The notes beneath the pieces are model-generated. The model saw only the letters and a program-made list of their open reading frames with translations, was not told the DNA's origin and did no database searches. A stretch of DNA of 64,000 nt from Rhynchonema sp. JSB1_4 (taxonomy: Eukaryota > Nematoda > Chromadorea > Monhysterida > Xyalidae): positions 49,928 through 113,927 of the forward strand of contig JASAMV010001438.1 in NCBI GenBank assembly GCA_030248065.1. Direction: 5' to 3'. This document shows, in pieces, positions 1 through 13,000 of this stretch. Both the position numbers and the translations under genes were made by a program. Position 1 is the first letter of the stretch. Every line of letters starts with the position of its first letter.

Positions 1-2798
1 ACCGGCCCTATCACTTTCACAATTACTGGTCTCGAGCGAAAACCATGGGCCACGAAAATAAATCACGCACAATACTTTCAGCATTTTACCGAGAATTCCC
101 ATGCTCACGCATTACAGTAAAGCACCCGAACTCTCCATGCTGAGGCGTAGACGCACGGTACATCCATAAAATTCGAGGCGCGTGATTTTGTTTATGTCGC
201 ACCGGAAATGTGGCTGGCGCACTCCGAAAGTTCTAACTCGAGCGACACAGGCAGCCAGGCGGGCAGGCCCATGCATAAAGGTCCCCCAGTTTAGTTTTTC
301 GTGGTGCGTTATATATTTGTGCGTGCACATGCCCACAACAAGTGTCCCAAAGCCCACGTTTGATCATGTCAGACCAAACCGCGAGTCTGTGAGACACACC
401 AAGCAAGCACAAGTAGATAAACTGGAGCTCGTGAGACTATCACTGCTTGTTGGCTATACGAGCAAACAGGCGGTTGTTTAGATTAAGGGACCAAAAGTTC
501 ATGAGTACTCATTATAGCTGAACTGGATATTGATAAACATGTTAGAGTACCCACTAACCACTCTGCTTGCACGTTCCATGCCTGCAAACTATGTATGTGG
601 ACGAAGCAAGAGACCCCAGCGCGCATGCCCACGCATACCACCGAAAAGCTGGTCTCAAGCCATAAAAACCAAATGCGCAAGCGACCCGCATTTCTGGGTC
701 ATTGTGGCAGGCTTGGAAACTCACTCGCTCCGTGCTTGTGCAAATGCGTGGTGTGAGCACAGGAGCCTTATTTTGCTTGCTTGTGTGGCATATCACAACT
801 GCACTGCCAATGGGCAATTGAGCACAGCAGCTGGTTTGAGCGATATTCCTTCAAGCAAGGAAAAAAGAGGAGACCCCAAAAGACCCAGAACTTGCAAACC
901 GAGTAGGCCTGAGCCTGAGCCTATAAGAAGGCCAAAGCAAAACTAAGCCAAAGCCTAAACCGCCAGAACAAAAATACTAGGACGCTGCTCAATTGTCCGG
1001 CTACCTACTCCTGTATAGCCTCAGCCCGGCTGCTGAGAAAACAACAATTTCGTTTGTCCTTGCGCACGACGCGCTGGCCTCGCTGCAACCCCGGGAGAGA
1101 GTGAGAGAACACTGAGCACATGCGCGCGCTTCCACTTTTCTCGCTAAAAATAAACCCCAGCAAAGTCACTTTATGCCGCCGCCGCCGACGACCAATATGG
1201 GCAGCAGCAGCATAACCGCCTGCACCCGCTTTGGTCGTCAACTTCTGGGGTACTGAAATTGTAAAAAAGTACCATAGATTGGCCAAATGCTCACTTTGAA
1301 CCCAGACTATCTCCCGAGAAACGATGATTTTGACCCAGTCTGTCGGTCAGGCAAGGCTGGAAGCGCACGTCGTTGCGCGTGTATACATGCCTCGGGTCTT
1401 TGTGGTGCCCTTTTTGCCATCGTTGTCGTTTCGCTAGTTTGTGGCCTGTCTGCAAGCATATGCACGTGTGTATGCCCGGCTTTAGCTCGTCTTCGTCTCT
1501 TTTATGACTGAGAGTCTTGTTTTTTCTTTCATGTTTGTAGCCAATGGGCGCTGAAAGTGTGCACAGTTTTTATCACGAATCTTTGGCAGACTTACTGTTG
1601 TTATACTTTGTGCCTAAACGTGGATGCGCAGAGAGACCCGTATCAAATGCAGATTAGAATCCGTGTCATGGTTTTGCTTTTGATTTTGGTATCGCTGTCG
1701 TGTATCGGTTTGTTTATCGCTCCCCCCGAGCGCGCCCGTTGTGGGTACATAGTCACTGTTTGGTTTTTTTACAATAAAACCCCACAGCCCAGCTATTTGA
1801 ACGTATACACGTTTTTTCTGTTTTCTGTTCGCTCACGCTCATTCCTGCCCCACACTGGACCCCAAAAAGCTGCATATCCATTTTCTCACGGACCGAGTTC
1901 CTTTGTGTGGAAATTATGCACTGTGCTTTTTTTTGGCCCTGCTTCGCCCACAAAATGCCGGAGTTTCCACTTAAGCCCCCCTTCGAAAGAGCCCCTCTAG
2001 TGGAGTTTTTCTGGACCAGTCCAAAACATCAACTTTTTAACCAACAGTAAGCTTGCCAAAAACGTTCAAATCAGTATATGTATAAACCACCGATCATACC
2101 AGTCGTGGGGTTTTTGGGTTGGAGCCCCAAATTCAATTTTTTTTTGTCGGAAGACCCATTTTCCACCAATTTCCACTTAGCCCCGGGTCAATGTGGAAAA
2201 CTCCGGTAGGTTAGGTACCAGTATTATACAGTATGTGTATTTGTGGAAATACGGAATACGAGCGATTAGTTAAGATGCTAATTTCGCTGCCAAAATGATA
2301 TTTATTCGAACAAAAACAACGCACGCCTTTTCAAATCTCATGCATTTAAGATTCCCATTTGCACTCTGGGACCGCGATGATAATTTGGCAGCTTTAATCC
2401 GCTGATTCCCCCCCCCAGCGCCCTAGTTTTATGACTCATTCAAAATATAGCTTGATGCTCGCTGTCTGCTTTCGATTTTTCAACATGAGCGGATGATGTG
2501 ATTTGTGATGCGCAACGCAGCAGTGCGTTTTATCGCGTTTTGGTGCGCTTATATTGGCCGGCCCTTCATGCACAACGACTGTGTTCACTGCGCCGTCGAG
2601 TGAAACGACAAATTTCTTTGAATTTCATTTTTTCCCAGGTTTTCATCAAAACGTCCGCCACAAACGCTTGATGTGCTGCAATTCTTCAGCTGCTACGTCT
2701 GTACGAACATAACCATGTTTCATTCTACTTCCAATTAGCTTAACATTAATAAACAAAATCTAAAAAATCCGAAGTTATTGACTCACTAAATTTTAATC
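1..2798. other. No gene recognised (left edge)
   Basis: I see no convincing coding exon in this stretch. The open frames are short, have no signal peptide or domain motif, and are not bounded by a clear acceptor and donor pair. The stretch around 890-960 is rich in repeated GCC/CCTGAG-type motifs, and 1000-1230 is GC-rich. Position 2408 starts a run of C. It could hold the 5' untranslated part of the gene beginning at 2799, or a neighbour's regulatory DNA, but nothing in the sequence proves this. Confidence 0.5.
1952..2206. repeat. Short inverted-repeat element
   Basis: The left end reads GCCGGAGTTTCCACTTA and the right end, reverse-complemented, reads TACCGGAGTTTTCCACA, so the two ends form an imperfect inverted repeat. 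CCACTTA(A)GCCCC also occurs twice in direct orientation inside. The end sequence resembles those at 2878, 9385 and 29919, which suggests one family of non-coding elements. I see no clear target-site duplication. Confidence 0.35.
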
Positions 2799-2874
2799 AT
2801 GGCAGCCGCCTCATCCTCTGTGATGGACGTCAACGCAATGCGATCACCGACCTCGCCACCGCCACCCGTTCAAG
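2799..2874 (+). CDS. Alternative first coding exon of the abLIM gene
   Basis: The ATG at 2799 follows an in-frame TAA and opens 25 codons (MAAASSSVMDVNAMRSPTSP, then PPPVQ) that end at CAAG|GTACCA in phase 1. Phase 1 fits exon 7502-7597, which starts with two bases completing a Gly codon before the first LIM domain. This exon could therefore join straight to LIM1 and replace the N-terminus encoded at 7075-7432. It does not fit in phase with 7075-7432 itself, so I infer an alternative promoter rather than an upstream constitutive exon. The low-complexity Ala/Ser/Pro content suits a disordered N-terminal tail. No other evidence supports expression. Confidence 0.5.
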
Positions 2875-2877
2875 GTA

Positions 2878-3345
2878 CCACCGGAGTTTCCCGGTTGCAG
2901 CCCCTGGGACTCTATTCGGTAGTAGGTGGGAAATCGGATTGTGGAAATTATTTTTATTCCCAAATAGAGCCCCACGGGGCTTTATTCGAACCATCTTCTG
3001 AATAAAGATCCATGTAATTTTTTTGTACTTTTTGAATGTGATTCATACCTACCTGGTTGCAACGCGTTTTTGTGCCGAGTAGATTCTTCATGCTTGGTAT
3101 AGACGCTATTCTGGTTCTATGCGAAAGAAAGGCAAAAACTTTGACCAGAAATTACGAATTATCATGTAAAATAGCCATTTTTGTTCCTTTTTTATCAGTA
3201 AATTTAGACCGCATAAACTGGGCACCGGAACGAAAAAAATACCTATGCTACATAGAGCGCCGTAGGGCTCTATATTTAGAGCAGTTTCCGAATAGAGCTC
3301 CACCGGGGCTCCATTCGTGGGGGGCTGTAACCGTAAAATCCGGTA
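2878..3345. repeat. Repeat with GGGGCTCTATTC-type motifs
   Basis: The stretch starts ACCGGAGTTTCCCGG and ends GTAAAATCCGGTAG. In between are several copies, in both orientations, of a motif like GGGGCTNTATTCG (around 2903, 2965, 3254, 3290, 3311). The same motif style recurs at 9410-9560 and 29940-30170. It looks like a short non-autonomous repeat family and carries no coding signal. Boundaries are approximate. Confidence 0.4.
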
Positions 3346-6300
3346 GTTGTTTGTACAGTGTGTCGAATTAAGTTATGCACGTAATCGTCTGATCTTATAA
3401 TACTCTGACAGACAGTTTGTCGGATGTCAGACGTCGGCGGATGTCAGTGGTCGGCACCTTGTATTGGACCGACGCCGCGGCTGTGCGCTGTGTTGTCTTA
3501 TATGTGAAGCTGCACGATCACGGAATATTGGAATATCTTGGGTATCTGACTGTTATGAAGCGTACAAAGGTGTCCTCACGTTGAACTTTTTGATCAAGTG
3601 CCCAAAAGCTAATTTTTGGTCACAGATGGTAAGCACAAGCGTTGCGAAGAAAATTGTTGCCAATTTATAGTTGAAGCGCACGGTTTTGGCTCTTTTATAT
3701 TGCAGCACAAACTTTCAGTAACAACTTTCCTGTTTCTAACTGAAAATTATTTGCTTTCAAAGGGGTCTCCATGGGAAACCTGTTCTCCTAGTTTCCTTCT
3801 GTTTCTTTTTATCCTAAAGTGCCCTGGGTTCTCACGCCAACTGAAACAAACACCATGCGAAACTGTCAGCTGCATGGTGCCCATAAATTGCAGTCTATGT
3901 ATGTACCTTCGTCAGACGTTAGAAGGAGGAAGCAAAAGGTCCCCAGATTCGCGCTGTTCTTTTAGCCAACGCGCAGCTGGTTTCAGATCAGCTTTTTTGC
4001 TCCCAAGTGCAACAACAGTGCGCCTAACCAAATTATAGATACATACTGTTGGCTAGAGCTGGCGGAAAATGCTCTTTTCGTGCGTGGAAGGTGCCACTCA
4101 TTTGACGAAGGGTGGTTTATAACCAGACCGGCTCTCATGCCCAGGGCTTATCAGCTGCGGACGGAAGAGGTCTCATGCGCAAAACCTACAGTTGGCTTGT
4201 GTCCTGGTTCGAAATTTCAATCTCAAGTACGAACACAGCATACAGTTTAGGTGCATTACGTGCGTCAGGAATTGAAATCAATACCGGTATAAGTGGTGTG
4301 GTACTGTCCTAAATTAACTACACGTCCTGAGAAAAATTTGTCCAACTAGACTTTGTCGACATTTAGTTAGACACGTCTTGCATCGAACAAGCTTCCTAAC
4401 ATTGTCCGCGGCACTTCCTGTAGGTATATACAGTATATGTACTTCCGCAAGTGTCTAATCCTTGTTCCTCCTTATGTCTACCCAAGGTGAAGACAATCGG
4501 TCAATGTCAGAGTAACTATTATTGATCAGAATTTTAGACGTATGATAGTTGTTGGGCAGTTGCTTTCAGATGCAAGACCAAACGCAACTCTAAAATTTAC
4601 TATGTTTTCCGGCAAGATAGGAGCACCAGGGAAAAAACTGTGATGGCAATCCATACCTCGTCCGACCAACTGATTAGATCTGGTCTTCCTTTTCCAATAT
4701 TCAGCCAATGCATGCATATAATTTCCCGTGTGCCGTTGCTCACATTTGTTTTACAATCAATCCTCCTTATAGTGACATGATCGGGACCTGTCATTTTCTG
4801 TCACTATAATGAATATCCAGAGTTGAGATTAGGAGGTTAACAACAGGTTAGGTGCCGACATGGCGTTCAAAAATACCCAAGGATTCTATCATAAAGAGTA
4901 TCACTATAAAGCGGGTTCACTGTTTTAATTTTTCTCATGGTATATTGACGCAATATGCCTTCGGATAACGTGTCGTACCGGCAAGCATACCTACTACCGT
5001 CATAGAGAACTGGCAAACATTTACAATACTAGTTCACATGTGTCGTCGCAGCTGTACATGACAGCTTGCACCTCTGTCAGCATCGGCCACACCAGGACTG
5101 AACAGCTATAGGTATATAGCACTTACACACTCGAAAGCAGCTAGACCGGACAACGGTTCAATACTTGTGCTGCCGACTGCAGTGCAAGTCTCGGAGAGTC
5201 TACCCTACATTAGTTGGAACTCTCTGCGCTTGCTAGCATGTATTGCTCATGTATGCAATGTCTGTTTGCGTGTTTGAACAAATTCGAGCGCACACACATT
5301 TTTAGTGGTACACAATAATGCAGGTCTCTCCCAGAACAGTGCTTACCATTAGCAGTGTTGTAGTATAAGCGTATACCGTCGGGCGCTAAGCCTCAGGCTG
5401 GCACTCGCATCCCAGCCGGAAGTTTTCGCGGCAACCTCTGAATGTGATGGGTCAGGTGCGGCGCTGCCAACTCTGACAATTAAAAAAAGTTGTGCGCACT
5501 TGTCATATAAAGCTCTGCGAAAAGTTGAACTTTTCGTGACGTATCTACAAACATATACGCCTATTTTTTCGCCCATGCGTAAACAGCCAGCGGGACAGCA
5601 ATGCCTTGCGCCAGCGGTACTGCAAACTGGAAGCTGTGACTATGTATATGTGTACACCCAACTCCAAAAACAACAACATCCCTATACCTACAGCTAAACA
5701 TGTGCATGCGCGCGGGCTTAGAGCCGGCTGCACTCGCTTGGCTGCTTGGTTTGATATCAAAGCGACGGAAGCTCAAATGTGTACTACACATGCGGCTCCG
5801 CTGGCGCGAGCGCGCCTAAGGCTCCTCCAGTAGTGGTGTCAGCAAATTATGCTCAGTGTTATTGGGTATAGTGATGTGAATGGATCAAATTTAGCAGTGG
5901 CGCCAAATAAAGCCCGGTTTTTGATGTGGTTCAGCATCAGCAGCACATATATCGAGGTCTGGTTTCACTACTATGTGGGTATACAATCGAGCGTCAGCCT
6001 GCTACTTGTTATACTACCCTCTGGCCAAATGCGGTGGTTTCCGCTCGTCATTTTTCTCCAGCCAACCCGTGCTGCACGCTGGTACACAGGTGCATTTGCT
6101 GTCGTGTTTTATTCTCACCCCGACTGGCCGGGTCTTTATTTGAGTTTTCGGCCGCAAACACGCTTTTTTATCAGCTCGTGTCGTTAAAAATGTTTTCTGG
6201 ATGCGTGTGGGTGACCACCCGTGACTGGTATGAACATACAACATTACTGTTTATGTACGGTAGTTGTTATTTGAGATTTCTTGCGCCAGATTTACGCGTA

Positions 6301-7074
6301 TGCTGTACCTATGTATCTACGCCTGCTTTGATTTTGACAATTCCACAGGAACACCTAAAGTTTTCGTCGAGTGAAGCGCAGAAAAACAATTTTAGTCCAT
6401 AAAAAGCCCTCAGAGTTTGAAAATTGTGCAGGCACGCACTGCAAGACATGTAAATTCCAAACAGAGCATACTATATGAGGGCTAATTGCTTTGTCGTCAA
6501 CGCTCGTGGTCTCAGACCAAAGCAGCCCCAAATTAGCACGATTGAATACACAGTAGTACTACTGTACATACGTCACATCAGGATGTACCGACGTCCAGAG
6601 TTGTGCATTGACCACGCGTACCATTGTCCGGATTATCCCAGCAGATCGTGTTCTTGCATACGGCTTCTTGTGCAGCTCACGAATACTAATCATCAAGCCA
6701 TTATTCGTTGTCAGGTCGCTGAAGAATCGTCTGGGGTTTTCTGGGGGTACTAATGTATTGTAGGTTGTAGGTTGGTATACATCTCACGGGAACCCGTAGT
6801 ATTATTTTTCTTTGTTCGTCATAAGCATGATTTGCATGCACAGTACATCAGGTAGACCGCTGGTCGCTATGTCATGTTACCGTATTAGGCCGTGTCTGTC
6901 CCATAGGGCTTCTTTCCTGGTGCTTTAGTCAGAGATAATAGTGTCAAGGCGATTCACCTTGATCTTTGATGCGTCGTTGCAGCTAAAACTGAAATCTCAT
7001 TGAAGGTGTGTGCGAAACTGCCGAAATCAAGACACAATATGAATTAAAGTTCACTTCCTAGCCAGAAAAAAGGA
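3346..7074. other. No gene recognised; possible abLIM first intron or 5' region
   Basis: I found no exon with domain or signal-peptide content in these 3.7 kb. If exon 2799-2874 is real, this is intron. A solo transposon end may lie near 4897-4922: reverse-complemented it reads CAGTGAACCCGCTTTATA, like the ends of pogo/Tigger elements. A TTATAGTGAC...GTCACTATAA palindrome lies at 4767-4809. No matching partner end was found. Confidence 0.4.
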
Positions 7075-10000
7075 ATGACCTCACGCCTAAGCTTCCGCCG
7101 AAAAGCGCCGAGTCCGCCTCCGCCCGCGTTCGGTGGCGTGTACTGCGGCCCGGCGAGTGACTATTACAACCCGCCACCAAAGCCGGACTCGGAAACCAGC
7201 GGTTCTAAACGGGGCTCGTCGCGAAAGAAAAAGCAGGACAAAGAGAAAGCCGGCAGCTCTGATATTGAACCAAAACGTTCGTCGTTTATCCGCGGCAAAA
7301 GTCCTCCGCCGTCAGCTAGCGGATTAGTGCCTAAATTTGACCCAATGGCCACGTCAAGACCCGATCCTGAATCGGTCTACTATGAGCCTAGACCGGCGCC
7401 CAAAGCCCCGCCTGAAGAGAAACCGGTGAAAGGTGCATATAATTAGGCAGACTAAAGTGCTGGTTGGAAGCTGGAAACTCAGCTTTGTCTTGCAATTTCA
7501 GGCAAAACCAAGTGCGGCGTGTGCAACAAAAAATGCACCGGTGACATACTACGGGCCGATGACAAGTACTTCCACATAACGTGCTTTGTGTGCAAAAGTG
7601 AGTTTTCGACATTTTCGCATTTTGAAAAAAAATTGTTTGTCTTGTTTTCATGTATGTTTAGGCGGTCTTTTACGAATAACTATAGGATATCCAAATATTG
7701 CCCATTTTCAATCAAGGATATCTTTTCTGACAATACTATCCTGACTTACACAACGAGTTATTACTGAATCACCCGAAAAGTATAATACTATAGCAATTCA
7801 ATGTATCAATGTTGCGTTTCACGCGCATTAGTTAGTCGCGCTACAGCGTCCGGTTTTGGTTTTCCAACCAAAATATAACCCTGCATACTAGTCCGAAGTT
7901 GGAACTGGATGGAAGTATGTGTGTCAGCAAAATTCAGTGTTTGGTAGTGAAAAACTGAAATGTGTTGTCTGTTATAAACCCACGTTCAGTCAAATACAAC
8001 GCTGACGGCAGCTGTCCACATTTTATTTATGTCCATCTGGTGATATTATATAACAGGGGGAAAGGGATTGAGTCAGAACAAAGTCTCGAGCGAAACGATG
8101 TTTTTCGTTATACGAACAGCAGAATGTTTGGTCTTGTCTGAAACGGGCTCCTCATTTCCTTTTTTAGAATTGTGAATCCAAATCTTTTAGTAATTTACGG
8201 CGGGGCCCAGCAACTCTCGAACAGGTTGTATACTGTAAAATTCCTGGCTACACAAACACAATTTGAGCAAATAACGCATTCCAATTGTAATGCAATCTAA
8301 ACCCAATTCGGGAAACGAGTGTGGAAGAAAATTTGTGTGCGTGTAATGTTTTCACATCAATTTACCAACAGTGCAATTTCCTTCGCGCCTGTATTTCACA
8401 GCGCCCTTTCTCCTCACATATGCGAGTCGTGTATCACATTATTGTAATGACCTCTCTGAGCGGCGTTCGAGAGGATCTTTGGGACAATAAAAGAACTTCT
8501 GATTGTCAGGATGGGGAAAAATCCCAAATTTTTGTTCATTTCTGCATGTACGGAAGAAATCGTGGCATTTTCCTGGACAAAATTTCTGTGCTAATAGAAA
8601 ACACATTCACCTCAGAATGCTGGTTTTGGCGTGAAGAGTTTTCGAACATAAAGACGAAAGCGCATCACCATAAGAGCAACGCGCAAGGGACGGGGTTTCA
8701 GCAATTACTGGCCCAATGTCCAAACCCGAAGCATTGTGTGTGCGTACATACATTGTGACGGATACAGAAAGGGGCTTATAAAAGCAGTAAACAAACCAAG
8801 ACACAACCAAACTATAACACTGCGCGTTCGCTCACGCAGCTCAAAGGCTCTATCTGTGGAAATGTTTTGATATCTGGGGCATTTGGCTTCTTCTTATGTC
8901 AGCTCAGCTCTAAGCGGCGGTGACTAACCAAAAGGAGTCGAAAAGGGTATGGGTACTCTCTCGTTCCATTGGAGTGATTTCAACACTCCACGGAGTGTTA
9001 AAAACACTCCCCAATCGAACAATACCCGCCGGAGTGTTTTTAACACTCCAAGGAGTGTTGAGGACCACTCCGAAATGGGAGTGGTTTGATCGCTGTGGAG
9101 TGCTTTCAAAAGCACGTGCTAAAACACTACAACGGAGTGTTTTCTTTTGTTTGTCGCGAAAAATGATGCAGGTCAAAAAGCAACAGCAAATACCAAAATG
9201 AAAGCAGGACTTTATTTCAAAAATAAACAATGAAACAATTGCTGTCCCGTGACGCATTGCTGAGCACAAGAGATTGACTAAAAGGAAAACGATGCACAGT
9301 ATTTTACCTAAAAACAAAACACGTACCTAGGTAACGTTCTGACTTATGTATCACCTCAAATTTTGACCAGCACAAGCAATGATAGAAATACCGCAAAATC
9401 CTAAATACAAAGGGGGCTCTATTTTTTCACTGACCCCATTTTGGGGGCTGTATTCCGGGGGCTCTATTCCGAAGGGGCTCTATACTTTCACTGCCCTAAA
9501 TGTGAAAAATTTCATTTGGGGGTCCTATCCCGGGGAGCTGCATTCTGGGGGATTAGTTTTTACGGTAATGAGACTTGCAGAATGGATCAGCAATAAAAAA
9601 TAACAACAAACCATACACTGACAAACTAAATAATTAAAAATAGAGAGATACAACGAACAGTATCAAAGAATAACAAAGTAAAAAAACAACGAAACAAGTA
9701 TCAAAGCGAAGGCTTGTGTGGCTACGAACGGCTGGCATAACGTAGAGGAGATCAGCACACGTTTGAAAGCGCTGAGAGCCGCGATTCTGCAAAATTGTAT
9801 CCATTATTCGGTGTTCCGCAATTTTCCAGACCCGGAAGTTCAAACCAGGCAATATCGGGCCCGGAAATTCCTTGTCTGGCTGCAGCCCATAGGCTGATTT
9901 AGGGCGGGCACGGGGCCCAATGCTGGTGGTAGTCTGGAGCGGACGTGCTGTACCGGGCTCAGAGAGGAGGGATGCCTACTGCACCAGAGCCGACGACTAG

Positions 10001-13000
10001 GGAGGGTTGGGGGTTTGGGGGGTTAGGTTTGAACATTTGCGCGCCACATTTTATGGTATTCGCGGCCCAGAAAGCTCCGGATTGAAAATACTCGTCAGAT
10101 GAAACTATTGTCATGCATCAGAAAAGTCGAGTTGTGAAATGGCGAAATTTGTTCCAAAAAAACCAACCTTCTTTCAGTCAATCCTCGCCAAGATAGCTGA
10201 AGCAGCAGCACCATTGACGTCAGAAACTCGGTCCAATCGTTTGCAGAACGTAATCAATTATATTTTCGCAAGGCTCACGACATAAAAAATGCTAAGAAAC
10301 ACCAAAGACCAATTATGGAACAGTACATGCCCTGCTCCCAAAAATAATCTCAAAATAGCGTGAATATTTTTTTCTTTTTATCGAGTGGTTTCCCAAGCGG
10401 AGTGTTTCACAATCACTCCAAAATCAGAGTGTCGAAGCTGAATCACTCCGCAACGTGTTTAAAAAACTCCACAGAGTTTTTTTCTGGGTTACTCCACATC
10501 GGAGTGTTTTAAATCACTCCAAAGGGACGAGAGAGTAGTTTGTTTATCGGAAAGCAGAGATAAAGTTGCGTTTGTGCACGTTATAATGGTCGCTGCGGGC
10601 TTTAATGAATAAGAAATGAGCTGCGAACGAAACATATTCAGCTGTTCCCAAAGTACACACTTGCGGCCAATTTGGAGCAGAATTTCGCTTTGGTACTGCG
10701 ACTTTGATGGGGGAGGCGGTTGTTTTTGAGTGTGAAACGGTGGACACTAGGGCTAAACCCAACTCAACAAAAACAGCAAGGCCATCTCAGTTAACCAACA
10801 CATCGATTGCATAATAAACGATACATCCAGTGAAACAGGTCGAATCAAGAAAACCACATACTGTACGTATTGATTTTTTGGCGCACAGGTGGAATAACGG
10901 CATCACAAAAACACTGTTTCAGACCACTCCACCCACAGCAAAATGCTCAAAGAATCCGTTTCCAAAACAATTTCAGGTGATAATTTTTCCTCAATATTCC
11001 AGCATGCAACCGTCAGCTGTCTGAGCTGGGCTTTTTCGAGTACGGCGGTCACTACTACTGTCCGAGCGACTACCAGACGCAGTTCGGTAGGAAATGTCCA
11101 CGATGCGGCCAGTTCGCCGAGGGTGTCGTTATCGAATGCGAGGGCATGACATTCCACCAGAAATGTTTCACGTGCTCGCGATGCAAGTTAGTGTGTGACT
11201 ACTGTACGTGATCAAAAATTTTTGGCGCCAAGGTGTCAGGGAATTATTCATGAGGCAAGGCAGTTTTTCCGTTTGGAATGTAGTGTTTTGCGACAGCGCT
11301 GGCGTGTACTGTGCGCAGATCTACAATGGAAACACTTAGCTAATTTTACGCTGGTCGAACTTTGGTAATAGTGCATTTCTGTTGTAGAATATGGCTCTCA
11401 AACAATAACTGCCTTTGCTTTGCCGTGGTCTTACCGTTGTTCTAGCCTTCCAACCTTGCCCACGAGCTTCTGAAGACAGCACAGATTTGCAAAAAAGATC
11501 CTTGAAGTTTGATAATTTTCCGGCAAGCCTTTGGTTCAGTTGCGCAGGGATGGTATCGCAGTTCATATTTGGTATTGGTTAAAAGTAAATTAAAAAATTT
11601 CTCGTTAATTTGCAGAAAACAATTCAAAGCGGGCGAAAAGGTGACCACAAACAATCGGGAGCATCTCTGTCAACGTTGCGTCGTACCGGTGGCCAAGGTT
11701 GGATCCCACTATATTTTAAGTGATAATATATTTCTAAGATTTTAAAGTCCCTAAGGGCTCCACCAGATAGACCCGAAACCCGAAATCCGAAACATAATTT
11801 TTTCTATGTCCATGTTTCGGGTTTCGGGTTTTGAAAAAAAAACCCGAAACCCGAAACACAAAGCATGATCATCGAAAATGTTTCGGTCTTGCCACTTGTA
11901 GCTGACGTGCCCAATTTATTCGGTCAGTCGAAACATTTTCGATTATCATGCTTCTTGTTTCGGGTTTCGGGTTTTTTTTTCAAAACCCGAAGCCCGAAAC
12001 ATGGACATAGAAAAAATTTATATTTCGTGTTTCGGGTTTCGGGTCTATCTGGTGGAGCCCTAATTTTGTAGGTGAAACCCACGCAGCAGCAACGGCCAAT
12101 TGAGGAGCCGAGGCCGATTTCGCCACCTTGTGAAACATCTTCACCAACCAGTTGGTTACGGTTTTGCCTCATAGAGAATTTGCGTTAGTTGCCAGGCGGA
12201 CAGTGATGACAAAATCAACTGTTTTTGTCAGAACTCCCAGGCGATGACTCGGACCTGCTCCTTTCAAAACAACATTATGATTTTAATTGAATTTTCATTG
12301 CAGCGTGCGCCGAATGCAATCAGATAATTCACAGCGGTCAGGTGCTTTTGGCATTGGATTGTCAATGGCATATTTGGTGCTTCAAATGCACGCTCTGTCA
12401 CTCAGTATTGCACGGCGAATACGTGGCAAAGTCTGTCTGTTTTTCTTTTAATTTGTATTTATATTTTTCTTTTTAATTTATTTTTTTTTCGTTTGTTTCA
12501 GAGATGGCAAACCATATTGCATTCGAGATTACAATCAGACGTTCGGTGTCAAGTGCTATGAATGCGGACATTACATCGCCGGCAGAGTGCTGCAGGTGAA
12601 TTGATTGATTGATTCATGCAAAAAAAGTCAATACCAAATCAACAAATTACCCGAATTCAATACCCCACAGGCCGGCCAGTATCAGTTCCATCCGACGTGC
12701 GCGTGCTGCGCGCGTTGTGGCGATGCATTTAGTGACGGGGAGGAAATGTACATGCAAGGTGGGTTATGGGAACCGCCGGGTACTGTAATTCTGGCATACG
12801 ATTGGTTGTTGTGTCATGCCCTTCATGCTGTCCCCATATCCCACAAAGTTGTTGGCTTTGGAAATGCTGAGGAGCTCTTTCCGCACAGCTCGCAATGGAC
12901 GCCAATGTCTGAGATTAGTATCTGAACGATGGAAAATTAATCAACGAAAAATATACAGCAAAGAAGATACAAAAACAGGCACGCGCAAATGAAAATTAGC

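Noticed and set aside
5926..6402. 158-codon plus-strand frame in the left gene-poor region
   Set aside because: Overlapping frames of equal quality exist in the other registers and the peptide shows no recognisable features.
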